Below, one piece after another: positions 45,014-56,900 of a stretch of 64,000 nucleotides of DNA; within the stretch, counting starts at the first letter, position 1, and each line of letters opens with the position of its first letter. The notes beneath the pieces were generated by a model. It worked only from the letters and a program-made list of their open reading frames with translations, did no database searches and was not told the DNA's origin. The stretch covers positions 1 to 64,000 of the forward strand of contig NZ_JAHLMF010000013.1 of NCBI RefSeq assembly GCF_018919385.1, written 5' to 3'. Origin of the DNA: Geomonas diazotrophica (GTDB lineage: Bacteria; Desulfobacterota; Desulfuromonadia; Geobacterales; Geobacteraceae). The position numbers and the translations under genes were made by a program.

Positions 45014-45056
45014 CAGGGGCGCCCCGCCGCTTGCGGGTCGCGGGGGCAGTTGCAGC

Positions 45057-46130
45057 TCAATCCGCCCCCTCCGCCTTCTTGAGCGACTGCGCCTCCCCCT
45101 GCTTCTGCTTGAGACGCTCCTTGAGCTTGAGCTGCAGCAGGCTCGGGCGTTGCCTCTCCTTGGCCGACGCGACGATGGCGCCGTAGCGGGCGAGGAAGGG
45201 GTGGCCGTGGCTCGGCGTTGCCGGGGCGGGCCGGGCCTCGCGCAGGTTATAGACCAGGTCGATGGCCGGGCGCACGGCGTCCAGGCCGAAACCCTCTCCG
45301 GCCAGGATGTTGCGGTAGACCTCGGTGTGCAGGTCGGTGAACCCTTCCGAGAACTCGAAAGCCTCACCGTTCAGGGTCAGCGAACGGTAGGTCGTCTTCC
45401 CCGCCCGGAGCGCCTCCTCCGGCAGGTCCTCGCGCCCCACCGACAGGAACCAGCGCACCCGCGCGTTTTCCAGCTCCAGGAACCCCGCCATGCGGCGCGG
45501 GTCGGAGAGGTGCACCTCCTGCCGCTGCACCGGCCCGAAGATCCACATGAGCATGTCGAAGAAGTGCACCCCTATGTTGGTGGCGACCCCCCCGGACTTG
45601 CTGACGTCCCCCTTCCAGGAGGTGAAGTACCAGTTCCCCCTGGAGGTGATGTAGGTGAGTTCCAGGTCCAGCTTCGACCCCTTGGGGGCGCTCCTCACCT
45701 TCTCGCGCAGCGCGACGATGGCGGGGTGCACCCTGAGCTGCAGGATGTTGTGCACCCTCCGCCCGCTCTCCTGTTCGAATTCCTTGAGGGCGTCGACGTT
45801 CCAGGGGGTCAGCACCAGTGGTTTCTCGCAGATGGCATCGGCGCCGATGCGCAGGGCGAAGCGGATATGGGAGTCGTGCAGGTAGTTGGGGGAGCAGATG
45901 CTGACGTAGTGGATGCGCTCCTCCTCGCCGAGGCGGCGCAGCTTCTCCGCGTGGCGGTCGAAGCGCTCGAATTCTGTGAAGAAGGCCACGTCGAAGGAGT
46001 AGCTGTCCAGGATCCCCACGGAATCTGACTTGTCCACCGCGGCCACCAGTCGGTTGTCCGTGTCGCGGATGGCTTTCATGTGGCGCGGCGCGATGTAGCC
46101 GCCGGCGCCGATCAGCGCGAAGTTTTTCAT
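45057..46130 (-). CDS. wlbA: UDP-GlcNAcA 3-dehydrogenase-like (WlbA/WbpB) oxidoreductase
   Basis: This 357-aa Gfo/Idh/MocA-family protein is close to WlbA/WbpB, which oxidises the 3-OH of UDP-N-acetylglucosaminuronate on the way to diacetamido-uronic acids. It starts Lys-Asn-Phe-Ala-Leu-Ile-Gly-Ala-Gly-Gly-Tyr-Ile-Ala-Pro-Arg-His, and has Ser-Pro-Asn-Tyr-Leu-His, Cys-Glu-Lys-Pro-Leu-Val and Thr-Ser-Arg-Gly-Asn-Trp-Tyr, all as I recall from WbpB. The usual partner genes for transamination and acetylation are not seen nearby. I chose ATG 46130 since the family start is there. It would supply a sugar nucleotide to the nearby transferases. Confidence 0.85.
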   Translation of the reverse strand: MKNFALIGAGGYIAPRHMKAIRDTDNRLVAAVDKSDSVGILDSYSFDVAFFTEFERFDRHAEKLRRLGEEERIHYVSICSPNYLHDSHIRFALRIGADAICEKPLVLTPWNVDALKEFEQESGRRVHNILQLRVHPAIVALREKVRSAPKGSKLDLELTYITSRGNWYFTSWKGDVSKSGGVATNIGVHFFDMLMWIFGPVQRQEVHLSDPRRMAGFLELENARVRWFLSVGREDLPEEALRAGKTTYRSLTLNGEAFEFSEGFTDLHTEVYRNILAGEGFGLDAVRPAIDLVYNLREARPAPATPSHGHPFLARYGAIVASAKERQRPSLLQLKLKERLKQKQGEAQSLKKAEGAD

Positions 46131-46667
46131 GCTCGTCCTTTCCTTTTCATGATGTCGGCCAGCCCGGACGACGCGTCGCCGCAACGCGTCTTTCCATCGC
46201 AGGGCTGCTCGGGCCGGAGGCTCCGCCCCCTCTGCCTACTTGCAACCTCCACGCCAGCGGCTCCCGCGCCCCCCCGAGGATCTCGCCCCCCGCCGGGGCG
46301 TCTTCGTTTTTCCATGGGATACCGGCCGCTTGCCGCATCCCCCGGGAAACCCGGAAGGAAAGGCTCAGGCCGGCTCACACGCCCCGCTCCCCCCTCCCCT
46401 TGCCGCCGTGGCGCCGCCGTTCAATTTTTTGACCCGCCCGGGTTCCCGCCGCGCGTCAAAGTTGCGGCTCCCCGTAACCAGGGGGGGCAAGGGGTGGCCG
46501 CACCCCCCGGAGCGCGCCCGGCGCGGCCTGCGGGAGGGGTAAATCCTCCCCGCACGGGGGCGGGAGCGGGGGAGGCGGGGTTGGCTCCATAATTGCAGCA
46601 AGAGGGAGCCGACGGCGCGGCATCAGGCGTCCGGACCGGCTCTACCGTAGCGGAAAGGGGTTCATCG
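46131..46667. other. Divergent intergenic region, GC-rich
   Basis: This region of about 540 bases between wlbA (minus) and the glycosyltransferase run (plus) holds no gene I can support; its open frames are GC-driven and Pro/Arg-rich. It must contain promoters for both directions. GGAAAGGGG at 46651-46659 is the ribosome site for the gene at 46668. Confidence 0.45.
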
Positions 46668-47969
46668 ATGAGGATAATGATTGGAGTCACCGAGATCGGC
46701 GGCAACATACCCGTGGTCGCCGGCGCCCTGCGCCAGTTGGGGCACCAGGTGACCACCGTGGTGAGGCAGAAGAACAGCTGGTGGCCCATCGAGTACGACG
46801 TCGACTTCAGCGGCCGGGACATGACCATCGAGGACGTACTCGACATCGGCTACCTGGTGGGGACCCACGACGTCTTCATCTTCCAGTGGGCCCGAACCAG
46901 CCTGCTCCCCAACCACGCCGACTACCCTTTCATAAAGAAGGCGGGCAAGAAGATCATCTCCTGCTTCGTGGGAAGCGACGTGAGGGATACCGGGGCCTAC
47001 AAGCAGTGGTATGTCGACGGGCGCCGGTTCCTGGAAAAGCTCCCCTTCCCGGAGGATCCCGTGGTCAACCCGCTCTTCTCCATGAGGATGGCGGAACTGC
47101 ACAGCGAGATCATCCTCTCCCAGCCCAACCAGTCGGTGCTCGGGGTGCGCCCCTACCACCACTTTTTCCTCCCCATGGAACTCTCCCTGTACCGCCAGCA
47201 CATCCCGGCGCGGGAGGTGCCGGTGGTGGTGCACGCCCCTTCCAAGAGCTGGCTCAAGGGGACCGACGTCATCATGGCCGCCCTGGAAACCCTCAAACAG
47301 CAGGGGGTGCGCTACGAGCTCCGCTTCCTGGAGGGACTCCCCAACGACGTGGTGATCAAGGAGCTGATAAACGCCGACGTCCTGATCGACGAGCTGTACT
47401 TCCCGCTGCACGGCAAGCTGAGCCTGGAAGGGCTCGCCTGCGGCTGCGCGGTGGTGAACGGGGACCGGGAGGACTACGAGCCCTTCCCGGCGGAGCGCCC
47501 CTTCTGGTACGTGAATCCGGACAACATCGTGGAGCGGCTACGCCAGCTCCTGACCGACCGGGACCTGAGGATCAGGCTGGCCCTTGAGGGTGGGCCGTAC
47601 ATGAAGATGCACCACGACCACGTGCGGGTCATGCAGCGGGTCATGGACAAGCTGGAGCAGGGGGAAAACTGCCGCTGCGACCACTACCCGACCTTTTTCA
47701 CCGGCGGGTACCGGCTCCCGGACGGGGAAGCGATCCCGGCCGAGCTGGTGGGGGCCACCACCCAGCTGGTGCGCAGATGGGGACTCCCCGAGGGGGTGAA
47801 CCTTGCGGAGACGGTGGCGCGCGGGCTGCTCTCCCCGGACATCCTGAAAAATGAGCAGGCCGTACCCCGCTGGAGCCGCACCCAGAGCGGAGGTCATATT
47901 TTTGACAAGACATCCCCGGTCGAGCTTGATCTGCAGCCGGAGCACCTGAGGGAAGCGAGACAGATATGA
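46668..47969 (+). CDS. GT-B-fold glycosyltransferase
   Basis: This is a 433-aa protein. Arg-Ile-Met-Ile-Gly-Val-Thr-Glu-Ile-Gly-Gly-Asn opens the N-terminal Rossmann half. The C-terminal half has His-Ala-Pro-Ser-Lys-Ser-Trp-Leu-Lys-Gly-Thr-Asp and Leu-Ser-Leu-Glu-Gly-Leu-Ala-Cys-Gly-Cys-Ala-Val, like the nucleotide-sugar site of GT4-type enzymes. Phe-Gln-Trp-Ala-Arg-Thr occurs in the first half. No membrane segment is seen. It is the first gene of the long co-directional run and overlaps the next by ATGA at 47966-47969. Substrate unknown. Confidence 0.75.
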   Translation: MRIMIGVTEIGGNIPVVAGALRQLGHQVTTVVRQKNSWWPIEYDVDFSGRDMTIEDVLDIGYLVGTHDVFIFQWARTSLLPNHADYPFIKKAGKKIISCFVGSDVRDTGAYKQWYVDGRRFLEKLPFPEDPVVNPLFSMRMAELHSEIILSQPNQSVLGVRPYHHFFLPMELSLYRQHIPAREVPVVVHAPSKSWLKGTDVIMAALETLKQQGVRYELRFLEGLPNDVVIKELINADVLIDELYFPLHGKLSLEGLACGCAVVNGDREDYEPFPAERPFWYVNPDNIVERLRQLLTDRDLRIRLALEGGPYMKMHHDHVRVMQRVMDKLEQGENCRCDHYPTFFTGGYRLPDGEAIPAELVGATTQLVRRWGLPEGVNLAETVARGLLSPDILKNEQAVPRWSRTQSGGHIFDKTSPVELDLQPEHLREARQI

Positions 47970-50905
47970 AGTTTCTGCAAATCCTGACCTTCTACCCCGT
48001 CTACCTCAACCACTTCTACAACAGCCGGCCGGGGCTCGCCCAGCAGCCGTACGAAATCCAGCTCGAGGCCCTCTTCCAGGACGGCTTCGGCGCCTCTCAC
48101 GTCTTCGCCCCCTACCTCAAGGGGGCCGGCTATGACAGCCGGATGCTGATCGTCAACTGCGAGCCGCTGCAAAGGCAGTGGCTGGCCGAGCAGGGCGAGC
48201 TTGCCATGGCGCAGCGCCCTGACCTCACCGTCCACGAGGTCGCGGCGAAGCAGGTTGAGGCCTTCCGCCCCGACATCTTCTACACGAGCGATCCCATCCT
48301 CTTCGACAGCGGCTTCGTGAGGGCCCTCTCCTACCGCCCCGCCATGGTGTTCGGCTGGCGCGCCTCCAGCGTGCCGGAGGAGACGGACTGGTCGGAGTTC
48401 GACCTCATCATCTCCAACTTCGAGTTTTCCCTGGAACTGGCAAAAAAACGAGGGGCGCGCGCTACCCGGTTCTTCATGCCCGGCTTCCCTCCCCACGTGG
48501 CGAAGGTGGTGGCGGCCGAGGAGAAGCGCTACGACGTGGTCTTCACCGGGCAGGTCTCCGAGGCCCATCACCGCCGCCGGGCGGTCCTGAACGAGCTCTG
48601 CGCCGCCGCCGGGCGGGGGAACTTCTCCCTGGACTGTTTCATCCCGGAGCCCCTCGAAGGGTTCGCGCCGGGGATCGTCCAGCACAACCATGGAGCCGTC
48701 TGGGGGATGGACATGTTCCGCACCCTGCGCCGGGGAAGGATCGCTCTCAACGTGCAGTGCGACATGGGGAGCGAGCAGGCCGGCAACATGCGGCTTTTCG
48801 AGGCGGCGGGGAGCGGATCCTTTCTCCTCACCGACTACCAGGCCAACATCAGCCGCTACTTCGAGCCGGGGCGGGAGCTGGAGACCTACGCGAGCCCGGG
48901 AGAGCTGGCGGAGAAGGTCCGGTACTACCTGGAACATCCCGAGGCACGCGAGGAGATCGCCCGGCGGGGTCAGCAGCGCTGCCTGGCCGAGTACGCCATG
49001 GACAAGCTGGCCTTCAAGATGGACGAGCTCATCAAGGAGACCCTGGCCGCCAAAGGGACCCCCGTTCCCTGCCCCCCATGCGGGAAAGCGCCTCCCGCCG
49101 CGCAAACCGGCGAGATCACGGGAAACGCGATTGCCGCAACAATCACTGAAAAAGGAAACGAAACCATGACACAGGGAACCGCACAGCAGTCGGTCGAGGA
49201 AAAAGTCAGCAGCTTCATCAAGGAATCCGTGGAGCACCTCCAGGCGGGACGGGCCATCAAGGCGATGCGGCTGGCCGAACAGGCCCTCGGCTTCGGGCTC
49301 TACGTGCCGGGGCTCCACTACCTGTACGCGGTATCCCTTGACCAGGTCGGCCGCCACGAGGAGGCCCTCGAGGAGCTCCAGAGCGAGCTGGCGAGAAATC
49401 CGGGGCACAAGGAAGCCGCCGCCATGGCCGCCCATCTCACCCCCCTGCTGGTCAAGCCGCCGCGCCCGGAGATCCCCACCGAGCAGCGCGGGTACCAGAC
49501 CTCGCTCCCCCGTGAGACCCTGCTGGAGATCCAGAACACCAGCCACAACTACAGCTACCGCGGCATCCCGATGATCAAGAACCCGTTCGACTTCGCCATC
49601 TACCCGATCCTGATCTGGGACAAGAAGCCGCGTACCATCATCGAGATCGGCTCCAAGGACGGCGGAAGCGCCCTCTGGCTGGGAGACATGCTCGACAACT
49701 TCGGGATCGACGGCCACGTCTACTCCCTCGATATCGTGGGGGTCAAAAAGGTGAGCCATCCCCGGGTGACCTTCGTGGAGGGGGACGGACGCGACCTGGC
49801 GGAGAGCTTCTCCCCCGAATTCATACTGACCCTCCCGCGTCCGCTCCTCGTGATCGAGGACGCCGACCACTCCTACGAGACGAGCAGCCACGTCCTTTCC
49901 TTCTTCCACCGCTACCTGGCCGAGGGGGAGACCATCATCATCGAGGACGGCATCATCTCCGATCTCGGCATGGACCCCACCTACAGCTCCGGCCCCCATC
50001 GGGCGATCAAGGAGTTTTTGGGGCTTCACGGCGGGGACTACCAGATGGAGGGGCGCTACTGCGACTTCTTCGGCTACAACCTCACCTGGTGCACCAACGG
50101 GTTCCTGAAGAGGACCACCCCCAACCGGGAGGTAGCCGACGCACACCGCAGCGGGAGCCTGGTCTACCCCACCCCCCGCACCGTTCCTTATCCGGAAAAC
50201 CACCTGCTGGACAAGGGGCTCATCCGTGAGTTCATGGAAGACGACCCGGCGCCCAAGGGGATCCAGAGCCAGATGTCGGCCAACGAGCGTTTCCAGCTTT
50301 ACTACGCGCTGAGAAAGGAGCTCGCCCCGCAGGGCCCGCTGCTCCGTTTCGTGGAGATCGGCTCCTACAGCGGTGCGTCGCTCGTGCTGATCCACCAGGC
50401 CCTCTCCCGGCTGGGGATCCAGTTCCAGGGGATCTGCGTCGAGCCGGGGGGAACCGAGCAGTTCCACGAGGTGGTGAAGAAGCTAAACGGCAGCGTGATC
50501 CACTTTCCGCTCTTCTCCCACCAGGCCGCCGAACGGCTCTCGGTCATGCTGGAGCCGGGGCGGCTCCCGGAGTTCATGTTCATCGACGGCGACCATTCCT
50601 ACCAGGGGGTGAAGCAGGACATCCTCGATTACTTCCCGCTCCTCGCCCCGGGGGGAATCATGCTGTTCCACGACTACCTCCCTGCCATGGACGACGCCAA
50701 CCGCGCCGCCATCCTGAGCCACCACGGCAACAACGAGCCGGGGATCCGCCAGGCGGTGGAGGAGCTCATGGTGGAGACCTACCGCTGCCAGCCGATCGAG
50801 CTGCCGCTGCTCTACCCGACCGACCCGACCCAGACCCAGCCGCAGCTCCCGATCATACCGGGGGTGTTCTCCACGGTGCGCGCCTACCGCAAACCCCGGC
50901 AGTAG
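47966..50905 (+). CDS. Glycosyltransferase fused to two methyltransferase-like domains
   Basis: This is a 979-aa multidomain protein. Residues 1-370 are a GT-B fold of the CgeB/DUF3880 kind (Ala-Gly-Asn-Met-Arg-Leu-Phe-Glu-Ala-Ala-Gly-Ser-Gly). About 411-480 is a TPR-like helical linker. About 510-722 resembles cephalosporin hydroxylase/CmcI-type methyltransferases (Ile-Ile-Glu-Ile-Gly-Ser-Lys-Asp-Gly-Gly-Ser-Ala, then Glu-Asp-Ala-Asp-His-Ser-Tyr). About 769-979 is a second class I methyltransferase domain (Phe-Val-Glu-Ile-Gly-Ser-Tyr-Ser-Gly, Phe-Ile-Asp-Gly-Asp-His-Ser-Tyr). It probably both adds a sugar and methylates the glycan. It overlaps the preceding gene by ATGA. Confidence 0.8.
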   Translation: MKFLQILTFYPVYLNHFYNSRPGLAQQPYEIQLEALFQDGFGASHVFAPYLKGAGYDSRMLIVNCEPLQRQWLAEQGELAMAQRPDLTVHEVAAKQVEAFRPDIFYTSDPILFDSGFVRALSYRPAMVFGWRASSVPEETDWSEFDLIISNFEFSLELAKKRGARATRFFMPGFPPHVAKVVAAEEKRYDVVFTGQVSEAHHRRRAVLNELCAAAGRGNFSLDCFIPEPLEGFAPGIVQHNHGAVWGMDMFRTLRRGRIALNVQCDMGSEQAGNMRLFEAAGSGSFLLTDYQANISRYFEPGRELETYASPGELAEKVRYYLEHPEAREEIARRGQQRCLAEYAMDKLAFKMDELIKETLAAKGTPVPCPPCGKAPPAAQTGEITGNAIAATITEKGNETMTQGTAQQSVEEKVSSFIKESVEHLQAGRAIKAMRLAEQALGFGLYVPGLHYLYAVSLDQVGRHEEALEELQSELARNPGHKEAAAMAAHLTPLLVKPPRPEIPTEQRGYQTSLPRETLLEIQNTSHNYSYRGIPMIKNPFDFAIYPILIWDKKPRTIIEIGSKDGGSALWLGDMLDNFGIDGHVYSLDIVGVKKVSHPRVTFVEGDGRDLAESFSPEFILTLPRPLLVIEDADHSYETSSHVLSFFHRYLAEGETIIIEDGIISDLGMDPTYSSGPHRAIKEFLGLHGGDYQMEGRYCDFFGYNLTWCTNGFLKRTTPNREVADAHRSGSLVYPTPRTVPYPENHLLDKGLIREFMEDDPAPKGIQSQMSANERFQLYYALRKELAPQGPLLRFVEIGSYSGASLVLIHQALSRLGIQFQGICVEPGGTEQFHEVVKKLNGSVIHFPLFSHQAAERLSVMLEPGRLPEFMFIDGDHSYQGVKQDILDYFPLLAPGGIMLFHDYLPAMDDANRAAILSHHGNNEPGIRQAVEELMVETYRCQPIELPLLYPTDPTQTQPQLPIIPGVFSTVRAYRKPRQ

Positions 50906-50991
50906 CCGCACCCGCCCCGGGGGGCGGCGCCGCCAGCCGCCCCAGCCGCCACTTTCGCACGCCCCGGCCACGCGTCGGGGCAGGAGTACCC

Positions 50992-53900
50992 GTGAGCAAC
51001 CAGTACCAGGACCCGACCGACAAAAAGCTCAAAGTCGTCCACCTCTCCCACACCAACTACGGCGGCGCCGGCAAGGCCGCCTATCGGCTGCACCAGGGGC
51101 TCAGGAGGAGCGGGGTGGACTCCACCATGCTGGTCCTGAACCGCAAGGGGGACGACCCGAGCGTGCGGGCCATCCCGAGCGGGGAGGTAGGCGGGGTGAT
51201 CGACTGCCCCCTGGAGTACCCGGCCAACGAGGCCTACTGGCAGAGGGTCTGGACCCGCTGGTGCCGCAAGATCTACGACTACCCCAACCGCCAGGAGTGC
51301 ATCGAGATCTTCAGCGACGACTATTCGGAGCTGGAGCTCTCCTGCTCGCGCGAGATCCGCGAGGCGGATATCGTCAACCTGCACTGGGTGCCGGGCATGG
51401 TGAACTGGGAGCAGGCCGCGGCCGCGTTCCAGGGTAAGCAGGTGGTCTGGACCATGCACGACATGAACCCCTTCACCGGCGGCTGCCACTACGCGGGGAG
51501 CTGCCGCAACTACCTCTGCGGGTGCGGCAGCTGCCCGATGCTCGGGTCCAAGGACCCGCAGGACATGTCGCGAGCCGGCTTCCTCGCCAAGGAGGCCGCC
51601 TACCGCCGGCTCCAGCTGCACCCGGTGGCCCCGAGCCGGTGGCTCGCCGCGACCGCCTCCGGGAGCGCGCTCCTCTCCCCCTTCCCGGCCCGGGTCATCC
51701 CCAACGGCTTCCCCACCGAGGTGTTCCGCCCCTTCGCCGGGCGCGAGGAGGTGCGCCGGGGGTACGGCGTCCCCGAGGGGGCCAAGGTAGTGCTGTTCGG
51801 CGCGGAGAACCTCGCCAACGAGCGCAAGGGGTTCGTCTACCTGCTGCAGGCCCTGCGCGGGCTCTGCGACTACAACCTGGTGCTCGCCGTCTTCGGCACC
51901 CTGCAGGAGGAGCTGCGCAACACACTGAACCTCCCCATCATCAACCTGGGCTACGTCGAGGAGGAGGAGACGCTGGCCGCCCTCTACTCGATGGCGGACG
52001 TGTTCGCCATCCCCTCCATCGAGGACAACCTCCCCAACACGGTGGTGGAGGCGATGCTCTGCGGCGTGCCGGTGGTCGGCTTCGACGTGGGGGGGATCCC
52101 GGACATGGTGCTGCACCGCGAGACCGGCTTCGTGGCCCCCGCGCGCGACGTGAAGGCGCTGGCGGAAGGGATCTGGTGGACACTGTTCCACCCCGAGGCG
52201 CAGGGCATGGGGGAAAAGGCCCGGCAGCGCGCCCTCGCCACCTACAGCCTGGAAGCCCAGGCGGCGAGCTACGGCGAACTCTACCGCGAGATCGTGTCCC
52301 GGGCGGAGACCCCTTCGGGGCGCGCCGCCGCGCTCCCCGTCACATCGACCCCCTCCGGCAGGGACGGCTCCGAACCCGTTTCCGGCGCCTGCCCCAAGAT
52401 CTCCATCGTGGTCCCCTCCTACAACCAGGGGGACTACCTGGGGGCCTGCCTGGAATCGATCGTGTCCCAGGGGTACCCAAACCTGGAGCTGATCGTGATG
52501 GACGGCGGGAGCAGCGACGGCTCCGTCGAGGTGATCAGGCAGTACGAAAAGCAGATCTCCTACTGGCAGAGCCAGCCCGACGGCGGCCAGTACCGGGCCA
52601 TCAACGAGGGGTTCCACCGCTCGACCGGCGACATCATGGGGTGGCTCAACTCGGACGACATGCTCCACCCCGGCGGCCTGAAGGTGCTGGCCGAGGTGTT
52701 CGGGGGGCGCCCCGAGGTGGAATTTCTGACCGGCAAAAGGATCGGCTTCGACGGCGACGGGAAGCTCAACTCCTACGGCTTCGAAACCAAGACCTGGAGC
52801 CGCGCCGAACTCCTGCGCAAGGACCTGATCCACGAGGTATCCCTGTTCGTGATGCAGGAGGCGACCTACTGGCGCAGGAGCCTGTGGGAGAAGGCGGGGG
52901 GAAGCCTCGACCTCTCCTTCAAGATCGCCGCCGATTTCGAGCTCTGGCTCCGCTTGAGCCGCTACGCGAAGCTGCACACGGTGGCCGCCCTGATCGGCGG
53001 TTTCCGGTACTACAGCGGCGGGCAGCGCTGCAACCAGTTCCGGGCAGAGTACCTTACCGAGTGCGACGCGGTGATCGACCGGGAGCGGGAGCTTCCCCCC
53101 ACCCCGCTCAGCTTCGAGGCCGCTCCCCCCCCGATCCCGTATCCGCTTTGCGCGGAGCCCAAGCCCTCCATCGCCATCAGCGTGCCGGAGCTCCCCACGA
53201 TTTCCATCGTCACCCCGAGCTTCAACCAGGCCGGCTTCCTCGAGGAGTGCCTGGACTCCGTGCTCTCCCAGAACTACGGCCGGCTCGAGTACATCGTCAT
53301 GGACGGCGGGAGCACGGACGGCTCGGCGGAGATCATCAAGAAGTATGAAAGGCACCTCTCCTTCTGGCAGAGCCGCCCCGACGGCGGGCACTACCCGGCG
53401 GTGAACCAGGGCTTCGCCCGCTCCACCGGCCAGGTGATGGCCTGGCTCAACTCCGACGACAAGTACCACCCGGGCGCCCTGCGCCTGGTCGCCGACACCT
53501 TCCGCCACTTCCCGGAGAGCACCTGGATCACCGGGAGCCCCACCGGCTGGGACGTCTCGGGCGCGGTGCAGTACATGGCCGCCGAGATCCCGCTCTGGTC
53601 CCGGGCCAAGTACCTGCGCGGCGAGATCGGCCCGCCGCACATCCAGCAGGAATCGACCTTCTGGCGCCGCGAACTCTGGGAGCAGGCGGGGGGGAGCCTC
53701 GACACCGACTTCGAGCTGGCGGCGGACCTGGAGCTGTGGGCGCGCTTTTTCCGCCACGCGGAGCTTAGGACCCTGCACGCGCCGCTGGGCGGTTTCCGCA
53801 GCCACCCCGACCAGAAGACGGCGAACCTCTTGGAGCGCTACAACGCCGAGGCGGCCCGGGTCATCGAGCGGGAACGCCGCTTCTACCTGGCCTCGGGATC

Positions 53901-56900
53901 CCCCGGCCTCACCCCCGCCCCGCCGGCGTTGCAGGTGAGCGAGGTGGAGGGACGTGCCCGCACCTCGGTGATCCCGGAAAACTTCGGGGCCTTCACCTAC
54001 TCCCGCGCCTATCATTTCGCCTACTTCGCCGGGATGGACCTCGAGCTGTACGGCGCCCCGGTCGATCCCGCCGACTGCGACCTCAAGGTGTACCAGGACC
54101 TCCTCGCCTACTCCTTCATCAGGAAGAACGTCCCCGAGGGGGCCAGGATCCTCGAGGTGGGAGGGGGCGCCTCGCGGGTACTGAGGGCGCTCAAGGAGCG
54201 CTACGAGTGCTGGAACCTGGACAAGCTGGAAGGGGTGGGCAACGGCCCGGTGGCCGTGGCCGCCGACGGCTACCGCCTGGTGCGCGACTACCTGGGCTCC
54301 TTCTCCCCCGAGCTTCCCGCCGGCTACTTCGACGTCGTCTTCAGCATCTCGGTGCTGGAGCACGTGGAACAGGGCGAGGAGCAGTTCGAGAAGATCCGCG
54401 CCGACCTGGACCGGGTGCTCAGGCCGGGGGGGTGGTCCCTGCACTGCTTCGACGTGGTGGCCAGGGGGCCGGGCAAAGGGGTCTGGAGCAACCCCCTGCT
54501 CCCCTACCTGTTCGAGAAGGTCGCCACCGTGAACCGCTTCGTCCCCCCGGAGCAGGTCTACCAGGACCCCTTCGTCTACCACATGAGCGAGGCGGCCTAC
54601 GACCGGCACTGGAGGCCGATGACCGGGGTCCCGATCCGCGAGCACGGTTTCCCGCTCTCCTACAACGTCCTGTGGCAGAAACCCGATGCCGGGGCGGCGC
54701 CCCCCGCGTCATCCGCCCCCGCCGGCGACAAGCAGGGGTACCTGGTCTCCGCCATCGTATCCACCTACAACGCCGGGCGTTTCTTCCGCGGCTGCCTGGA
54801 AAACCTGCTGCGCCAGACCCTGTACCAGAGGGGCGAGCTGGAGATCGTCATCATCGACAGCGGCTCCCAGCAAAACGAGGGGGAGATCGCCCGCGAGTTC
54901 ATGGCACGCCACCCCCACATCGTGTACCGGCGCACCGAGCGCGAGACCCTCTACGCCGCCTGGAACCGGGGGATCGCCCTCGCCCACGGCCGTTTCCTCA
55001 CCCACGCCAACACCGACGACCGGCACCGTGCCGACGCCTTCGAGCTGATGGCGCGCGAGCTGGAACGAAGCGGGGCGGGGCTCGCCTACATCGACGCCCT
55101 GATGACCTGCGGCGCCAACGAGACCTTCGAGGAGAACGGCGCCACCAAGAAATGGCTGTTACCCGACTTCGATCTGCGCCAGGCGCTCTTCGACTGCCCC
55201 TTCGGCTGCCAGGTGATGTGGCGCGCCGACGCGCACGCCGAGGTCGGCAGCTTCGACGGCAGCTTCAAGCGGGCCGGCGACTACGAGTTCTTCTTCCGGC
55301 TGGCCCTCAAGAAGGGGGCGCTGCACATCCCGGAGATCGCCGCGCTCTACCACGAGTCGATCGACAACCTCTCCTACCAGGCCCCGCAGGAGGTGATCCG
55401 CGAGGTGCACGGCTTCATCGACGCCCTGCGGACCACCTTCCCGCTGGAGCAGATCTACCCGTACCTGGAGCAGGACGGCTCCCCCGCCGCACGGGTGGCA
55501 GCCCTGGTCGATTTCGGGAACCTGCTCATGGGCGCCAGCGGCTCGCTCTTCACCGATCTCCCGCTGGCCGAGTCCTTTTACCGCAAGGCGCTGGAACTCC
55601 AGCCGGGACGCTCCGAGCTGGCCGACAACCTGGCGGTGGCAGCCATGGCGCAGGGGAAGCGGGAGGCCGCCCTCTCGGCCATCGCGCTCAGCGCATCGCA
55701 GACGCCCCGGCTGGCGAGGTACCGGCAGGAGCTGCTCCAGGGGCGTATCCCCGCCCAGCTCGACCTGGTCCGCATCCCGCACCCCGGACTGGACGCCATG
55801 GCGCCGGTGAAGGTCCTGGAGCAGATCCGGGTGCCGCTCACCCCGCAGGAGCTGGCGGCGCGCAAGCCGGCCCGGACCGCGCCCCACCCACCCAGGGAGG
55901 GGAACCCCTCCTTTCCGACCGTGGTGGTGGACGGCGTTTTCTTCATGACCCCCAGGACCGGCATCACCCGGGTGTGGGAAGCGCTCCTCAACGAGTGGGC
56001 GGCAACCGAGTTCGGCAGATCCGTGCTGGTGCTGGACCGGATCGGCACCGCGCCCAAGATCCCGGGGCTGCGCTATCGGACCGTCCCCGGCTACGACGTC
56101 CGCCCCGAGGGGTGGGACCGTGCCATGCTGCAGCAGGTCTGCGACGAGGAGGGGGCCGACCTCTTCATATCCACCTATTACTCGAGCCCGCTCACCACGC
56201 CGTCGCTTTTTCTGAGCCACGACATGATCCCCGAGATGAGCGGGATGTACGACCTGCGCGACCCGCAGTGGCAGGAGAAGCGCCACGCCATGGCGCGCGC
56301 CCGGGCCTTCGTGGCCGTCTCGCGGAGTACCGCGCGGCACATGGAGCAGCTCTACCCCGAGCTTGCCGGCCGCATCGAGGTGGCCCATTGCGGCATCGAC
56401 CGCGAGCTGTTCCGCCCCGCCTCCGAGGAGGAAAAGGCGGCCTTCCGGAAGGCTCGCGGCATCGCCAGGCCCTTCTTCCTGTTCGTGGGGAAGCGGACCG
56501 AGCACAAAAACGGGAGGCTGTTGTTCCGGGGCTTCTCCCGTCTCCCCGAGCGGGGCGAGCTCGCGCTCCTCTGCGTAGGGGGCGCACCGGAGCTCGAGCC
56601 GGAACTGGCCGCGCTGGCCGCGGGGAGCGAGGTGCACCTCGCGCAGTTCGGGGATGACGAGTTGCGCATTGCCTACTCCTGCGCCGAGGCGCTGGTCTAC
56701 CCCTCCACCCACGAGGGATTCGGGTTGCCGCTTTTGGAGGCCATGGCCTGCGGCTGCCCGGTGATCACCTGCCGCAACAGCTCGATCCCCGAGGTGGCCG
56801 GCGAGGCCGCCCTGTATGTGGATCCCGAAGACGCCGGGGAGATGGCCGCGGCCCTTTTGCAAGTGCGGGTAGCGCAGGAGCGCGGTCGTCTGATCGAACT

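Noticed and set aside
50884-54645. Very long minus-strand open frame opposite the megaprotein
   Set aside because: It is an artefact of high G+C third positions. It has a low-complexity Gly/Val/Arg composition and no motifs, while the plus strand has clear enzyme domains.
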